This document shows positions 55,746-64,000 of a stretch of DNA of 64,000 bases, one piece after another. Position numbers and translations under genes: made by a program. This stretch comes from Snodgrassella alvi wkB2. Lineage in GTDB: Bacteria; Pseudomonadota; Gammaproteobacteria; Burkholderiales; Neisseriaceae. The stretch's first letter is position 1. Each line of letters opens with the position of its first letter. The stretch spans positions 682,001 through 746,000 of the forward strand of contig NZ_CP007446.1 of NCBI RefSeq assembly GCF_000600005.1. The letters run 5' to 3'. The notes beneath the pieces are model-generated. The model worked only from the letters and a program-made list of their open reading frames with translations. It made no database searches and was not told where the DNA came from.

Positions 55746-56759
55746 TCAGGCATTTTTAAAGTCGATTACCATACGACCAGTAAACTTACCGGCAGTCATT
55801 TCATCGAAAATATCATTGATATCTTCCAGAGGGCGCATAGTTACTTTTGGTACTACTTTACCTTCTGCACCAAACTGGAATGCTTCACGCAAATCTTCAC
55901 GTGTACCTACCAGTGAACCTACCACTTCAATACCATCCAGAACCAGACGCGGAATATTCAGATCCATAGTGTCAACTGGCAAGGCTACAGCAACAATACG
56001 TCCGCCGGCACGAACAGAGGCTACGGCTGAATTGAAAGCAGATTTAGCTACAGCTGTAACCACAGCAGCGTAAGCACCACCTACTTTTTCCTGAATGATT
56101 TCTTCTACTTTTTCTTTAGCAGGGTTCAGAGTCATATCTGCACCCATTTCGCGTGCCAGCTCAAGTTGTTTTTCATTAACATCAATAGCAATTACTTTAG
56201 CATTAAACACGTTTTTGGCATACTGCAACGCCAGATTACCCAAACCGCCAAGGCCATAAATCGCAATCCACTGACCCGGCTGAATATGAGAAACTTTGAT
56301 TGCCTTGTAGGTTGTCACACCGGCACAGGTAATACTGCTGGCTGCTTCAGAACTCAGTCCGTCTGGTACTTTAACTGCATAATCTGCTACAACGATACAT
56401 TCTTCAGCCATACCACCGTCTACAGTATAGCCGGCATTTTTAACTTCACGGCAGAAGGTTTCGCGACCACTGTTGCAATATTCACAATGTCCGCAGCCTT
56501 CAAAGAACCAGGCAACACTGGCACGGTCACCCACTTTTAAAGAAGTAACATCTTCACCTACAGCAGTTACAACCCCAATACCTTCATGTCCCAGTGTTAC
56601 ACCAGTTACGTCGCCAAAATCCGCATTTTTTACATGCAAGTCGGTATGGCAAACGCCACAGCATTCCATTTTCAGCAATGCTTCATTGGCTTTCAACGGG
56701 CGTACAGCTTTATCTTGGATGGCAACTTTTTTGTCTTTTGTTACTACGGCTGCTTTCAT
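55746..56759 (-). CDS. adhP: Alcohol dehydrogenase AdhP
   Basis: A zinc-dependent medium-chain alcohol dehydrogenase that interconverts ethanol/propanol and aldehydes with NAD. The 337-residue length equals E. coli AdhP within one residue. [10 protein letters not shown] near 36-45 and GHEGIG near 57-62 supply the catalytic zinc ligands, [16 protein letters not shown] near 89-104 the structural zinc. [17 protein letters not shown] near 166-182 binds the cofactor. It is a single gene with an 816-base upstream gap. Confidence 0.93.
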   Translation of the reverse strand: MKAAVVTKDKKVAIQDKAVRPLKANEALLKMECCGVCHTDLHVKNADFGDVTGVTLGHEGIGVVTAVGEDVTSLKVGDRASVAWFFEGCGHCEYCNSGRETFCREVKNAGYTVDGGMAEECIVVADYAVKVPDGLSSEAASSITCAGVTTYKAIKVSHIQPGQWIAIYGLGGLGNLALQYAKNVFNAKVIAIDVNEKQLELAREMGADMTLNPAKEKVEEIIQEKVGGAYAAVVTAVAKSAFNSAVASVRAGGRIVAVALPVDTMDLNIPRLVLDGIEVVGSLVGTREDLREAFQFGAEGKVVPKVTMRPLEDINDIFDEMTAGKFTGRMVIDFKNA

Positions 56760-57575
56760 AATGAACCCTTTTCATCAGTAAAGAAGAAGTGTTTAGTCTG
56801 TTAGTTTCTGTTCTCAGATAAACAGACCGGTACAACCAGAAAATCATTTACCGGATAAAATCAATACCGGTATAAATATAATCCTGAATAAAAATGACAG
56901 AAAATTATACAGAGGTGTAAATGTACCTCATATTACCGATTAAATGTCATTTAAAACAGGATTAAAATATTTATTTTCTACCAGTTATTCTGACAGATAT
57001 ATCAGTACAGTACCAGCACTGGTATATAAAATAATTGTAACTCTAAATAAAGCATCTGCGTAAGACTTAATTGCAGCAAAATACCATATATTTATAAGAA
57101 ATTTTAATAAATTTCAATGATTCCTTTGTGCTATTGTCCTACTAATCAGATCTGCTCAGGTAAGAAAACATAAAATCTGCATAGAGGCATGCACACCTAA
57201 ATTAAGACAATAAAACAGTATGCAAAATTAACTATCACATGGGTAAACATCGCTGGAAATCAAGAATAGTATGACTAACGGCATATACATCTGATCCATA
57301 CACCTATCTGGGTTCGCAGATTCCACTGATAGTGAAATCTGGAAATTATGTCATCTGTGTGCATCCTGATAAGATGCTTTTATAGTCAGTTTTTAAGTTT
57401 GAAAATATAGATGTCCGAAGTTCTGTTATCGGCGGAGCTGGTAATTTTAAAAGCCAGTACTGGTTCTCAAGCCTGTTTCTAATCGAAAAAGCGACTAATC
57501 CTGAATAGGCCGGATAAAGCATGTTATGATGCGCTCGCCTAATGACCTTGAAACTGAAATTAGATAAACAACATC
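56760..57575. other. Long gap between adhP and truB
   Basis: 816 bases without a supported gene. It holds the palindrome ATACCGGTAT (56864-56873) on the adhP side and a small hairpin GCATC/GATGC with TTTT (57361-57380) on the truB side. The latter could end a short plus-strand transcript, but no promoter stands out. Confidence 0.5.
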
Positions 57576-58499
57576 ATGAATACCCAGACTAGCCGGCGCA
57601 AACGCGTTCTTAATGGTGTGCTGTTACTTGATAAAGACAGCGGAATGAGTAGTAACAGTGCTTTGCAGCGGGCGCGCTTTTTATATGGTGCGGCCAAAGC
57701 AGGGCATACCGGTGTACTGGATCCGCTGGCAACAGGTTTGTTACCCGTATGCTTTGGAGAAGCAACTAAATTTGCTCAGTATCTTCTGGATGCAGATAAA
57801 GCTTATATAGCGACTTTACAGCTGGGTGCGGCTACCAGCACAGGTGATGCTGAAGGTGAAATCGTTGCCACTGCCGATACAGTGATTACACTGGCGCAGG
57901 TACAGGCAGCCATTTCTGCTTTTAGTGGTGAAATTACTCAGACACCGCCTATGTATTCAGCTATTAAATATCAGGGTAAGCCATTATATGAATATGCCCG
58001 TGCGGGTATCACCATCGAACGTAAAAGCCGCCAGGTGACGATTTATCAGATAGATATTATTGAATTTACTTTCCCGCGGCTGGTCATCAGTGTGCGTTGC
58101 AGTAAGGGAACGTATATACGTACTCTGGCTGAAGATATGGCCAAACATATGGGAACTGTAGCGCATCTGACTGCATTACGCCGCACTGCTACTGCCGGCT
58201 TTACCATTGAACAGACTCATTCACTTGCAGCAATCAGTAATCTGGATGAGACAGCACGGGATAACTGGCTTTTACCTTGTGATGTACTCGTACAACATTT
58301 TCCGGCTGTCACTCTGAATGATAAAGATATTTTGCAGTTACAGCATGGTATAGCCGTGCATTCTGAGCAAAATTATGGCACAATGTGCCCCTTGCGTATT
58401 TATGCTGTGGATGGCCGCTTTATCGGGCTGGTGCAATATCAGGCTGCCAGCAGGCGTTTGAAAGTGCTGCGTCTGATGAATACGGCTTATATCAGTTAA
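57576..58499 (+). CDS. truB: tRNA pseudouridine(55) synthase TruB
   Basis: Makes pseudouridine 55 in the T-loop of tRNAs. The 307-residue protein begins with VLLLDKDSGMSSNSALQRA near 16-34. KAGHTGVLDPLATGLLPV near 41-58 contains the catalytic aspartate, and KGTYIRTLAEDMA near 176-188 binds RNA. It lacks the usual neighbours infB and rbfA here. It is followed by rpsO, the common order truB-rpsO. Confidence 0.96.
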   Translation: MNTQTSRRKRVLNGVLLLDKDSGMSSNSALQRARFLYGAAKAGHTGVLDPLATGLLPVCFGEATKFAQYLLDADKAYIATLQLGAATSTGDAEGEIVATADTVITLAQVQAAISAFSGEITQTPPMYSAIKYQGKPLYEYARAGITIERKSRQVTIYQIDIIEFTFPRLVISVRCSKGTYIRTLAEDMAKHMGTVAHLTALRRTATAGFTIEQTHSLAAISNLDETARDNWLLPCDVLVQHFPAVTLNDKDILQLQHGIAVHSEQNYGTMCPLRIYAVDGRFIGLVQYQAASRRLKVLRLMNTAYIS

Positions 58500-58586
58500 A
58501 TATGTATCCGGAGTTGGTATTTGTTAATGACATATATTAGCTTGGCCAACTTGTCTGCCGTAAGGCTTTTTTTAAGAGTAAATTAC

Positions 58587-58853
58587 ATGTTATCTGTTGA
58601 ACAAAAAGCACAAATTATTAAAGATTATCAACGTGCCGAAGGGGACACTGGTTCTTCTGAAGTACAAATCGCGTTATTGACTTTCCGTATTAATGATCTG
58701 ACTGGTCACTTTAAAGCTAACCCGAAAGACCATCACAGCCGTCGTGGTCTGTTGAAAATGGTTAGCTCCCGTCGTCGTTTGCTGGCGTACATCCGCCGCA
58801 CTAAACCGGATACCTATCGCGAATTGATTGCACGTCTGGGTCTGCGTAAATAA
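58587..58853 (+). CDS. rpsO: 30S ribosomal protein S15
   Basis: Binds 16S rRNA early in small-subunit assembly. The ATG at 58587 ([14 protein letters not shown]) gives 88 residues as expected; an upstream ATG at 58521 would add 22 unrelated residues. [17 protein letters not shown] and [18 protein letters not shown] are the family motifs. AAGAG precedes the start. In E. coli S15 represses its own mRNA; the leader here shows only a weak hairpin before the start. Confidence 0.97.
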   Translation: MLSVEQKAQIIKDYQRAEGDTGSSEVQIALLTFRINDLTGHFKANPKDHHSRRGLLKMVSSRRRLLAYIRRTKPDTYRELIARLGLRK

Positions 58854-58867
58854 GCATTCTCCATCTG

Positions 58868-58902
58868 AAAAAAAGCCGCCTTTTAAAAGAGGCGGCTTTT
58901 TT
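58868..58902 (+). terminator. Terminator after rpsO
   Basis: AAAAAAGCCGCCT/AGGCGGCTTTTTT stem; it also faces the convergent thioesterase gene and may work both ways. Confidence 0.92.
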
Positions 58903-58937
58903 ATACATCAAACTAAAACCATTCAGGCAATATTTGA

Positions 58938-59513
58938 TTATCCTATTTCGTTATATAAATCCGGATTCAAACGCGCATTCTGTGTCTGACACCAGTCCAG
59001 ATGATCCTTATTTAAATGAAAAGCTTTTGCCTGAAATTCTTTCAAAGCTTCCTGCTGTTCCATCTTACGAGTATATGAGCGTACAAAACGGCGTACTTCA
59101 TTGGATGTTTCCAGAATCAGACCGGGTACAGACTGTGGCTTACCGGTGGCAGAATCAATGGCGACCATGGTGAAATAACTGGAATTACTATGACGAATTT
59201 CTCCGGTAACCAGATTTTCCGCTTCTACACGAATACCAATCATCATGGACGATTTACCTACATAATTGACCCGAGCTTTAATTGAGACCAAATCACCCAC
59301 ATAAATTGGCGTACGGAAATTAACAGTATTAATAGCTGCTGTTACCGTTACAGAACGTGAGTGTTTACAGGCGCATGCATACGCGGCCTGATCCATTAAA
59401 GCCAGAATACGTCCGCCAAAAATAGTGTTGTTTGCGTTGGTATCTTCCGGATGCATCACAACAGATAACAGTACATCACTGTCAGTTGGTTTTTTATATA
59501 AAAATTCAGACAT
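58938..59513 (-). CDS. Acyl-CoA thioesterase (hotdog fold)
   Basis: Hydrolyses acyl-CoA to free acid and CoA. I choose the ATG at 59513 (MSEFLYKKPTDSD) because GAGGA lies 8 bases before it; an upstream in-frame start would add 29 residues without homology. The 191-residue protein has the YciA/BACH-type hotdog signature: NANNTIFGGRILALMD near 24-39 with the active-site Asn/Asp, AINTVNFRTPIYVGD near 58-72. A C-terminal basic/helical extension follows. Chain-length preference is unknown. It stands between rpsO and pnp on the opposite strand. Confidence 0.9.
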   Translation of the reverse strand: MSEFLYKKPTDSDVLLSVVMHPEDTNANNTIFGGRILALMDQAAYACACKHSRSVTVTAAINTVNFRTPIYVGDLVSIKARVNYVGKSSMMIGIRVEAENLVTGEIRHSNSSYFTMVAIDSATGKPQSVPGLILETSNEVRRFVRSYTRKMEQQEALKEFQAKAFHLNKDHLDWCQTQNARLNPDLYNEIG

Positions 59514-59942
59514 TACTTTGTCCTCAATAATACAGGTACAGCCAGATCCGGTTGAACCAATATGGTAATTTACATTAGTAAAATCAATTCTAACATACAA
59601 GTAAATAGTTTTAATATTAATGATTTTGGGTAAAGAAAAAATATACGGCCAATAGAAATATTTTTATGGCAGATTGAAAAAGACCAAAAATGCATATCCT
59701 GAGCTTAACCAGCGTCGGGACAGTCATTGAGTTTGCGATAAGGTAAAAAATATATGTTAGAATTTGACCATAATACAAAATGTATTTATAGCCTGTTACA
59801 GGCTTGATTAAAACCTCATTAATAATCATTTTGCAAATCACGCCCGGCCAGAAACCCTACCTATGTATATGCCAGTTACGTGTACATTGTTAGGTTTTTT
59901 AGCAGGTGCGGTATCTGCAAAAAATTAGAATGGAAAAACAAT
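59514..59942. other. pnp leader region
   Basis: About 430 bases between the divergent thioesterase and pnp starts. A hairpin AGCCTG/CAGGCT with loop TTA lies at 59790-59804. In E. coli the pnp leader folds into an RNase III-cleaved hairpin used for autoregulation; I cannot show an equivalent long duplex here. Confidence 0.4.
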
Positions 59943-62066
59943 ATGTTTAATAAACACATTAAAACCTTTCAATACGGCAATCAGACAGTTACTTTGGAAA
60001 CTGGTGAAATTGCCCGTCAGGCAGCCGGTGCAGTAAAAATTTCCATGGGCGATACTGTGGTACTGGTAGCCGTTACAGCTGCTAAAGAAGTCAAACCTGG
60101 TCAGGATTTCTTTCCGCTGACCGTAGACTATCTGGAACGCACCTATGCAGCCGGTAAAATTCCGGGCGGATTTTTTAAGCGGGAAGGCAAACAGAGTGAA
60201 AAAGAAATCCTTACCAGCCGCCTGATTGACCGTCCGATTCGTCCTTTATTTCCGGAAGGTTTCTACAACGATATTCAGATAGTTGCTATGGTAGTATCAG
60301 TTGATCCGGAAATTGATTCAGATATTCCGGCTATGCTAGGTGCTTCAGCTGCACTACTACTAACAGGTGTTCCTTTTGCCGGTCCGATTGGTGCAGCCCG
60401 TGTCGGCTATGTCAATGGTGAATATGTTCTTAATCCGACTAAAACTCAGCTGGCTCAGTCACAACTGGATTTAGTTGTTGCTGGTACAGAAAAAGCCGTA
60501 TTGATGGTGGAATCTGAAGCAGATGTACTGTCTGAAGAAACCATGCTGGGTGCAGTAGTATTCGGTCATGAACAAATGCAGGCAGCCATCCGTGCCATCA
60601 ATGAATTTGCTGATGAAGTTAATCCGGAAATGTGGGACTGGCAGGCTCCTGTTGCTGATGAAAGCCTGATTGCCAAAGTGCGCGAGCTGGCTGGTGCAAC
60701 AATTGATGAAGCATTCAAAATCAAGCAAAAACAAGCCCGTACAGCAAAACTAGATGAAGCATGGTCTGCTGTTGAAGCGGCTTTGATTACCGAAGAAACT
60801 GATACATTACTGGCTAACCAGATTCGCGGTATTTTCAAAGATCTGGAAAAAGAAGTAGTTCGTGGTCAGATTCTGGAAGGTCAGCCGCGTATTGACGGCC
60901 GTGATACCCGCACTGTTCGACCTATTAATATCCGGACCGGCGTATTACCGCGTACACATGGTTCTGCCTTGTTTACCCGTGGTGAAACTCAGTCACTGGC
61001 TACAGCAACACTGGGCACTCAGCGTGATGAACAGATTATTGATGCTCTGAGTGGTGAATATACCGACCGCTTTATGCTGCATTACAATTTCCCACCATAC
61101 TCAACCGGTGAAGTAGGCCGTATGGGTGCACCAAAACGCCGTGAAATCGGGCACGGCCGTCTGGCAAAACGCGCACTGCTGGCTGTATTGCCTGATGTTG
61201 AAGATTTCAGCTACACCATGCGTGTAGTATCTGAAATTACTGAATCCAATGGTTCTTCTTCCATGGCCAGCGTATGTGCCGGATGTCTGAGTCTGCTGAA
61301 TGCTGGTGTTCCTCTGAAAAGTCATGTTGCCGGTATAGCCATGGGTTTAATTCTGGATGGCAATAAATTTGCTGTACTGACTGATATTCTGGGCGATGAA
61401 GACCACCTTGGTGATATGGACTTTAAAGTTGCCGGCACCACTACAGGTGTGACTGCTCTGCAAATGGATATCAAAATTCAGGGAATTACCAAGGAAATCA
61501 TGCAGATTGCACTGGCTCAGGCGAAAGAAGCTCGTTTGAATATTCTCGGACAAATGCAGGAAGCAGTAAAAGGTCCGCAAGAATTATCTGCACATGCACC
61601 ACGTTTATTTACCATGAAAATTCATCAGGACAAGATTCGTGATGTTATTGGTAAAGGTGGTGAAACTATCCGTGCATTAACCGCAGAAACCGGTACTGAA
61701 ATTAATATTGCCGAAGATGGTACGATTACCATTGCTGCCAGCACCAGTGAAGCAGGAGAAGCGGCCAAACGCCGTATTGAGGAAATTACTGCTGAAGTAG
61801 AAGTGGGTAAAGTATACGAAGGCACAGTAATCAAGATTCTGGATAACAATGTTGGTGCTATCGTATCAGTTATGCCGGGTAAAGACGGCTTGGTACACAT
61901 CAGCCAGATTTCACATGATCGTGTGAAAAATGTAAGCGATTACCTGCAAATTGGTCAGCAGGTTAAAGTAAAAGCACTGGAAATTGATGATCGCGGCCGT
62001 GTACGCCTGTCAATCAAAGCTTTGCTTGAAAAGGCACCGCAAGAACAAAAACCGGCTGAAAATTAA
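59943..62066 (+). CDS. pnp: Polyribonucleotide nucleotidyltransferase (PNPase)
   Basis: Phosphorolytic 3'-5' exoribonuclease and degradosome component. The ATG at 59943 ([12 protein letters not shown]) gives 707 residues, as usual; an upstream ATG at 59880 adds 21 unrelated ones. Domains in order: RNase PH 1 (about 10-145), helical linker, RNase PH 2 (about 310-550, [14 protein letters not shown] near 395), KH domain ([15 protein letters not shown] near 560) and S1 domain ([18 protein letters not shown] near 620). In many proteobacteria pnp directly follows rpsO; here the thioesterase gene interrupts on the other strand. Confidence 0.97.
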   Translation: MFNKHIKTFQYGNQTVTLETGEIARQAAGAVKISMGDTVVLVAVTAAKEVKPGQDFFPLTVDYLERTYAAGKIPGGFFKREGKQSEKEILTSRLIDRPIRPLFPEGFYNDIQIVAMVVSVDPEIDSDIPAMLGASAALLLTGVPFAGPIGAARVGYVNGEYVLNPTKTQLAQSQLDLVVAGTEKAVLMVESEADVLSEETMLGAVVFGHEQMQAAIRAINEFADEVNPEMWDWQAPVADESLIAKVRELAGATIDEAFKIKQKQARTAKLDEAWSAVEAALITEETDTLLANQIRGIFKDLEKEVVRGQILEGQPRIDGRDTRTVRPINIRTGVLPRTHGSALFTRGETQSLATATLGTQRDEQIIDALSGEYTDRFMLHYNFPPYSTGEVGRMGAPKRREIGHGRLAKRALLAVLPDVEDFSYTMRVVSEITESNGSSSMASVCAGCLSLLNAGVPLKSHVAGIAMGLILDGNKFAVLTDILGDEDHLGDMDFKVAGTTTGVTALQMDIKIQGITKEIMQIALAQAKEARLNILGQMQEAVKGPQELSAHAPRLFTMKIHQDKIRDVIGKGGETIRALTAETGTEINIAEDGTITIAASTSEAGEAAKRRIEEITAEVEVGKVYEGTVIKILDNNVGAIVSVMPGKDGLVHISQISHDRVKNVSDYLQIGQQVKVKALEIDDRGRVRLSIKALLEKAPQEQKPAEN

Positions 62067-62085
62067 TCATTAATATTGAGTATTC

Positions 62086-62118
62086 AAGACTGCCTTACAT
62101 ATAAGGCAGTCTTTTTTT
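62086..62118 (+). terminator. Terminator of pnp
   Basis: AAGACTGCCTTA/TAAGGCAGTCTT stem with a tiny loop followed by a T7 run. A second, weaker hairpin AACTGC/GCAGTT with T6 lies at 62181-62206. Confidence 0.92.
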
Positions 62119-62210
62119 GTAGCAAAATAGAAGTATTACATCATTTATAAGGGGTATAACCCATTATAAGAATAATAAGAAACTGCATCATTTAAAGCAG
62201 TTTTTTGAAA

Positions 62211-63251
62211 TCAGTTTTTATAATTTGAAAATGTCTTAGATAAAAAATCAACAATGAGATGAGTAATTTCACGATGAATCTCACTTCTATTCCGGCTGCC
62301 GCCATCCTTACAAATAATTCCTTCTCCTTCTTTTTCTTGATTCAATATATCAATTGCATCAGATTTACAAATTTGGATAAAACTAAAATGCATTGCATCT
62401 GGAATAATAATATAAGTTGAGGAGGATTTTGGTAGAAATTCTTGTACATAACCCGATTCAAGTTGTGTATTTGTATCACCTATATCAACTCCTGCACCAA
62501 TAATAAGAGATGGTATTTTGATTTTTTGTAAGCTTTCAATGGTAAACCCTCTTGTCAAACCAGCATCCAATGATACGAATGCTTTTATCCTGGGGTCTGA
62601 CATATTCTTATTAAGCTCTGAATTTGCCAAACCAAGTTCAGATATCAAATGACAAGCTTTTAAATATGAATATTTATTACAATCTTTCTTAAAGGACTCT
62701 GTATCAAATCTGGCTCCGGAAAGTGCAATTACTGACCAACCACCAAGCGAATGGCCTATAGCGGAAATCTGATTTAAATTAATGATATTTGAGAATGTTT
62801 GATTTTCAGTCAGCGCATCAATAGTTTTACTTAAATCTTGCGGCCGTAACCATAGTTTGGCTGACTGCTCAGTATTCTGATCAAATCCAGTTGTCCCCGG
62901 ATGATTAGGAGCTGCAACAATATATCCCTTTGCAGCTAATGCATGTGTAAGCCAGCTTAAACTTCGCCAGCTCCCACCGTAACCATGTGAAAGTAAAATT
63001 AATGGCGATTTAGTATTCTTCATTTCCGGTACTGCATCAGCAATAACTTCAGAACCTTCGAAAATAGCATTATCAGCTATAGTTATTGAATTTTGCTTAT
63101 TATTAGTGACATACCAAACAGCAATATCTAATGGTCTTCCATCATGTATATCATAGTGAATTCGCTTAAAACCAATATGTTCTGAAGCGTTGGAGATAAG
63201 TGGAAAAAGTAAAATAAATGAATTGATAAAGCAAAAAAGTAATTTAATCAT
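62211..63251 (-). CDS. Secreted alpha/beta hydrolase (PAF-acetylhydrolase-like)
   Basis: A 346-residue protein with a signal peptide (LLFCFINSFILLFPLISNAS, about residues 4-23). The alpha/beta hydrolase core shows SHGYGGSWRSLSW near 88-100 (oxyanion region), APNHPGTTGFDQ near 114-125, and the nucleophile elbow GHSLGG with S168. DAMHFSF near the C-terminus probably gives the catalytic His. This layout matches the dienelactone hydrolase/platelet-activating-factor acetylhydrolase-like group, so the substrate may be an ester lipid; it is not determined. Codon use is AT-rich compared with pnp, perhaps acquired. Confidence 0.82.
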   Translation of the reverse strand: MIKLLFCFINSFILLFPLISNASEHIGFKRIHYDIHDGRPLDIAVWYVTNNKQNSITIADNAIFEGSEVIADAVPEMKNTKSPLILLSHGYGGSWRSLSWLTHALAAKGYIVAAPNHPGTTGFDQNTEQSAKLWLRPQDLSKTIDALTENQTFSNIINLNQISAIGHSLGGWSVIALSGARFDTESFKKDCNKYSYLKACHLISELGLANSELNKNMSDPRIKAFVSLDAGLTRGFTIESLQKIKIPSLIIGAGVDIGDTNTQLESGYVQEFLPKSSSTYIIIPDAMHFSFIQICKSDAIDILNQEKEGEGIICKDGGSRNRSEIHREITHLIVDFLSKTFSNYKN

Positions 63252-63908
63252 AGCATCCCTTTTTAATAAGGGAGTGTTGTTATAATAATTTCAAATAATA
63301 TAATAAGGAATAAATCAAAGCCATTATCAAAGCAGTAATCAATGTTCAATATTCCGTTATATAAATCAAATTCAAATCCGGAAATGAATATAAAATTCAG
63401 CGTTTACTTGTTTTTTATGATAAAGATAATCAGCTTTTCAGAAAACCATTCCGATTAACATCATAACGGTGGAAACTTATCAGCATTTCAAAATAATCAG
63501 CGAGTTCAACAAGACAATACTGAATTTGATATGTCCTAGCAACTATGTCTATTATAGATATGAGGGCTATACTGCTGTTTGCAAACAGATATTGTCAGAG
63601 CAGTTTATGCAACGGAATCAAGGAAAATTGATTCAGTTATAATTTGCTGATTAAAAAATAGGCAGTTAAATTTAATTTATATATAACAAGGCTATAAATT
63701 ACTTATCCACAGTTTATGTGCAACACCATCCCAATAATCACAGGAATAATGTGTATTTATTCATCTTATCGCATACACTGACAGATACGTGGATAAAAAC
63801 TGGGAAAAACAATATCAGGTATTATGATTGTGGATAAACTAAAATATATTTATTATATTGACAGGATTAAAGAAATTTTGAATTTTTTAAAAATTACGGA
63901 TATCTTAT
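63252..63908. other. Gene-free AT-rich region
   Basis: 657 bases between the hydrolase start and the last partial gene. The right half carries three DnaA-type boxes and an AT-rich stretch (63840-63895). The left half shows no supported element. Confidence 0.6.
63703..63837. other. oriC: DnaA-box cluster, possible replication origin
   Basis: TTATCCACA (63703-63711, perfect), CGTGGATAA (63788-63796, one mismatch from TGTGGATAA on the opposite strand) and TGTGGATAA (63829-63837, perfect reverse). An AT-rich stretch follows, as a DNA-unwinding element would. Three sites in 135 bases is far above chance. dnaA itself is not recognised next to it. Confidence 0.5.
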
Positions 63909-64000
63909 ATGAGTAATGGTTTAAAGTTAGAAAATATCGAAGCATATTTTGAAGAGCATAAATTACCAAAATTCGACAGTTCATCAATATTGTATGGATC
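63909..64000 (+). CDS. Unidentified gene start (3' end outside window)
   Basis: ATG at 63909 opens a frame that runs to the window edge, 30 codons (MSNGLKLENIEAYFEEHK and then LPKFDSSSILYG). It does not look like the DnaA N-terminus or another protein I recognise. ACGGAT may be a poor Shine-Dalgarno. Too short to classify. Confidence 0.45.
   Translation, partial: MSNGLKLENIEAYFEEHKLPKFDSSSILYG

Noticed and set aside
57361..57380. Small hairpin with TTTT before truB as the end of another small RNA.
   Set aside because: The stem is only five base pairs and no promoter is visible upstream.
1..64000. Search for CRISPR arrays, insertion sequences, phage genes and toxin-antitoxin pairs.
   Set aside because: No regular direct-repeat/spacer pattern, transposase motif, phage structural protein or paired small toxin gene was seen.

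Overview
The window is a 64 kb piece of a bacterial chromosome with modest GC, roughly 40-45% by eye, AT-rich spacers and tight operons. Gene content and protein style (nagZ, cydABX, gluQRS, a lipoprotein-type HtrA/MucD protease, a PotF-type lipoprotein, LctP, moa/moe genes) point to a betaproteobacterium of the family Neisseriaceae. The low GC suggests a host-associated member such as Snodgrassella; that name is an inference from general knowledge, not from a database search. No CRISPR array, phage or insertion sequence was found.

Layout. 1-8.6 kb: the 3' part of fdhE (formate dehydrogenase maturation), two TetR-controlled divergons (TetR/HPP membrane protein; TetR/saccharopine-dehydrogenase-like protein), then molybdenum-cofactor genes moaD-moaE-mobA-moeA (minus strand, overlapping) divergent from moaA. 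FdhE and Moco genes fit one theme, building molybdenum-dependent formate dehydrogenase. 8.6-18.3 kb: lactate permease, a PiT phosphate transporter with a clear Pho box, a PotF-like binding lipoprotein, surE-pcm, a zinc alcohol dehydrogenase and an aldo/keto reductase. 18.4-23.4 kb is an AT-rich accessory stretch: LysR regulator, MFS transporter, a decayed NHL-repeat pseudogene and a BcrAB-like ABC exporter. 23.8-29 kb: tRNA-Val and tRNA-Asp with promoter and terminator, a CPA2 antiporter, UDG-like protein, rimI and tsaB.

28.3-36 kb is the cytochrome bd block: gluQRS-cydD-cydC overlap in one operon, then a terminator, a perfect FNR-type palindrome and cydA-cydB-cydX (cydX is only 39 codons). 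36-43 kb holds small secreted or membrane proteins, an aldehyde dehydrogenase, an lrgAB-like pair with divergent LysR, a monooxygenase-like protein and coaD. 43.5-48.2 kb is a macA-macB-outer membrane factor tripartite efflux operon. 48.2-48.7 kb is a gene-free gap with a candidate Fur-repressed small RNA. 48.7-55.7 kb: dnaQ-ispD-ispF, rpiA, a thermonuclease-like protein, nth, mucD/htrA and nagZ. 55.7-62.1 kb: adhP, truB, rpsO, an acyl-CoA thioesterase and pnp. The window ends with a secreted alpha/beta hydrolase, a cluster of DnaA boxes beside an AT-rich stretch (a possible replication origin), and the start of an unidentified gene.

The strongest regulatory reads are the Pho box before the phosphate transporter, the FNR palindrome before cydA, the paired TetR operators, the tRNA promoter, and the Fur-box/promoter/terminator arrangement of the candidate small RNA. 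I did not find a convincing undescribed multigene system; the most notable unannotated items are the small RNA, the DnaA-box cluster and the NHL-repeat pseudogene.
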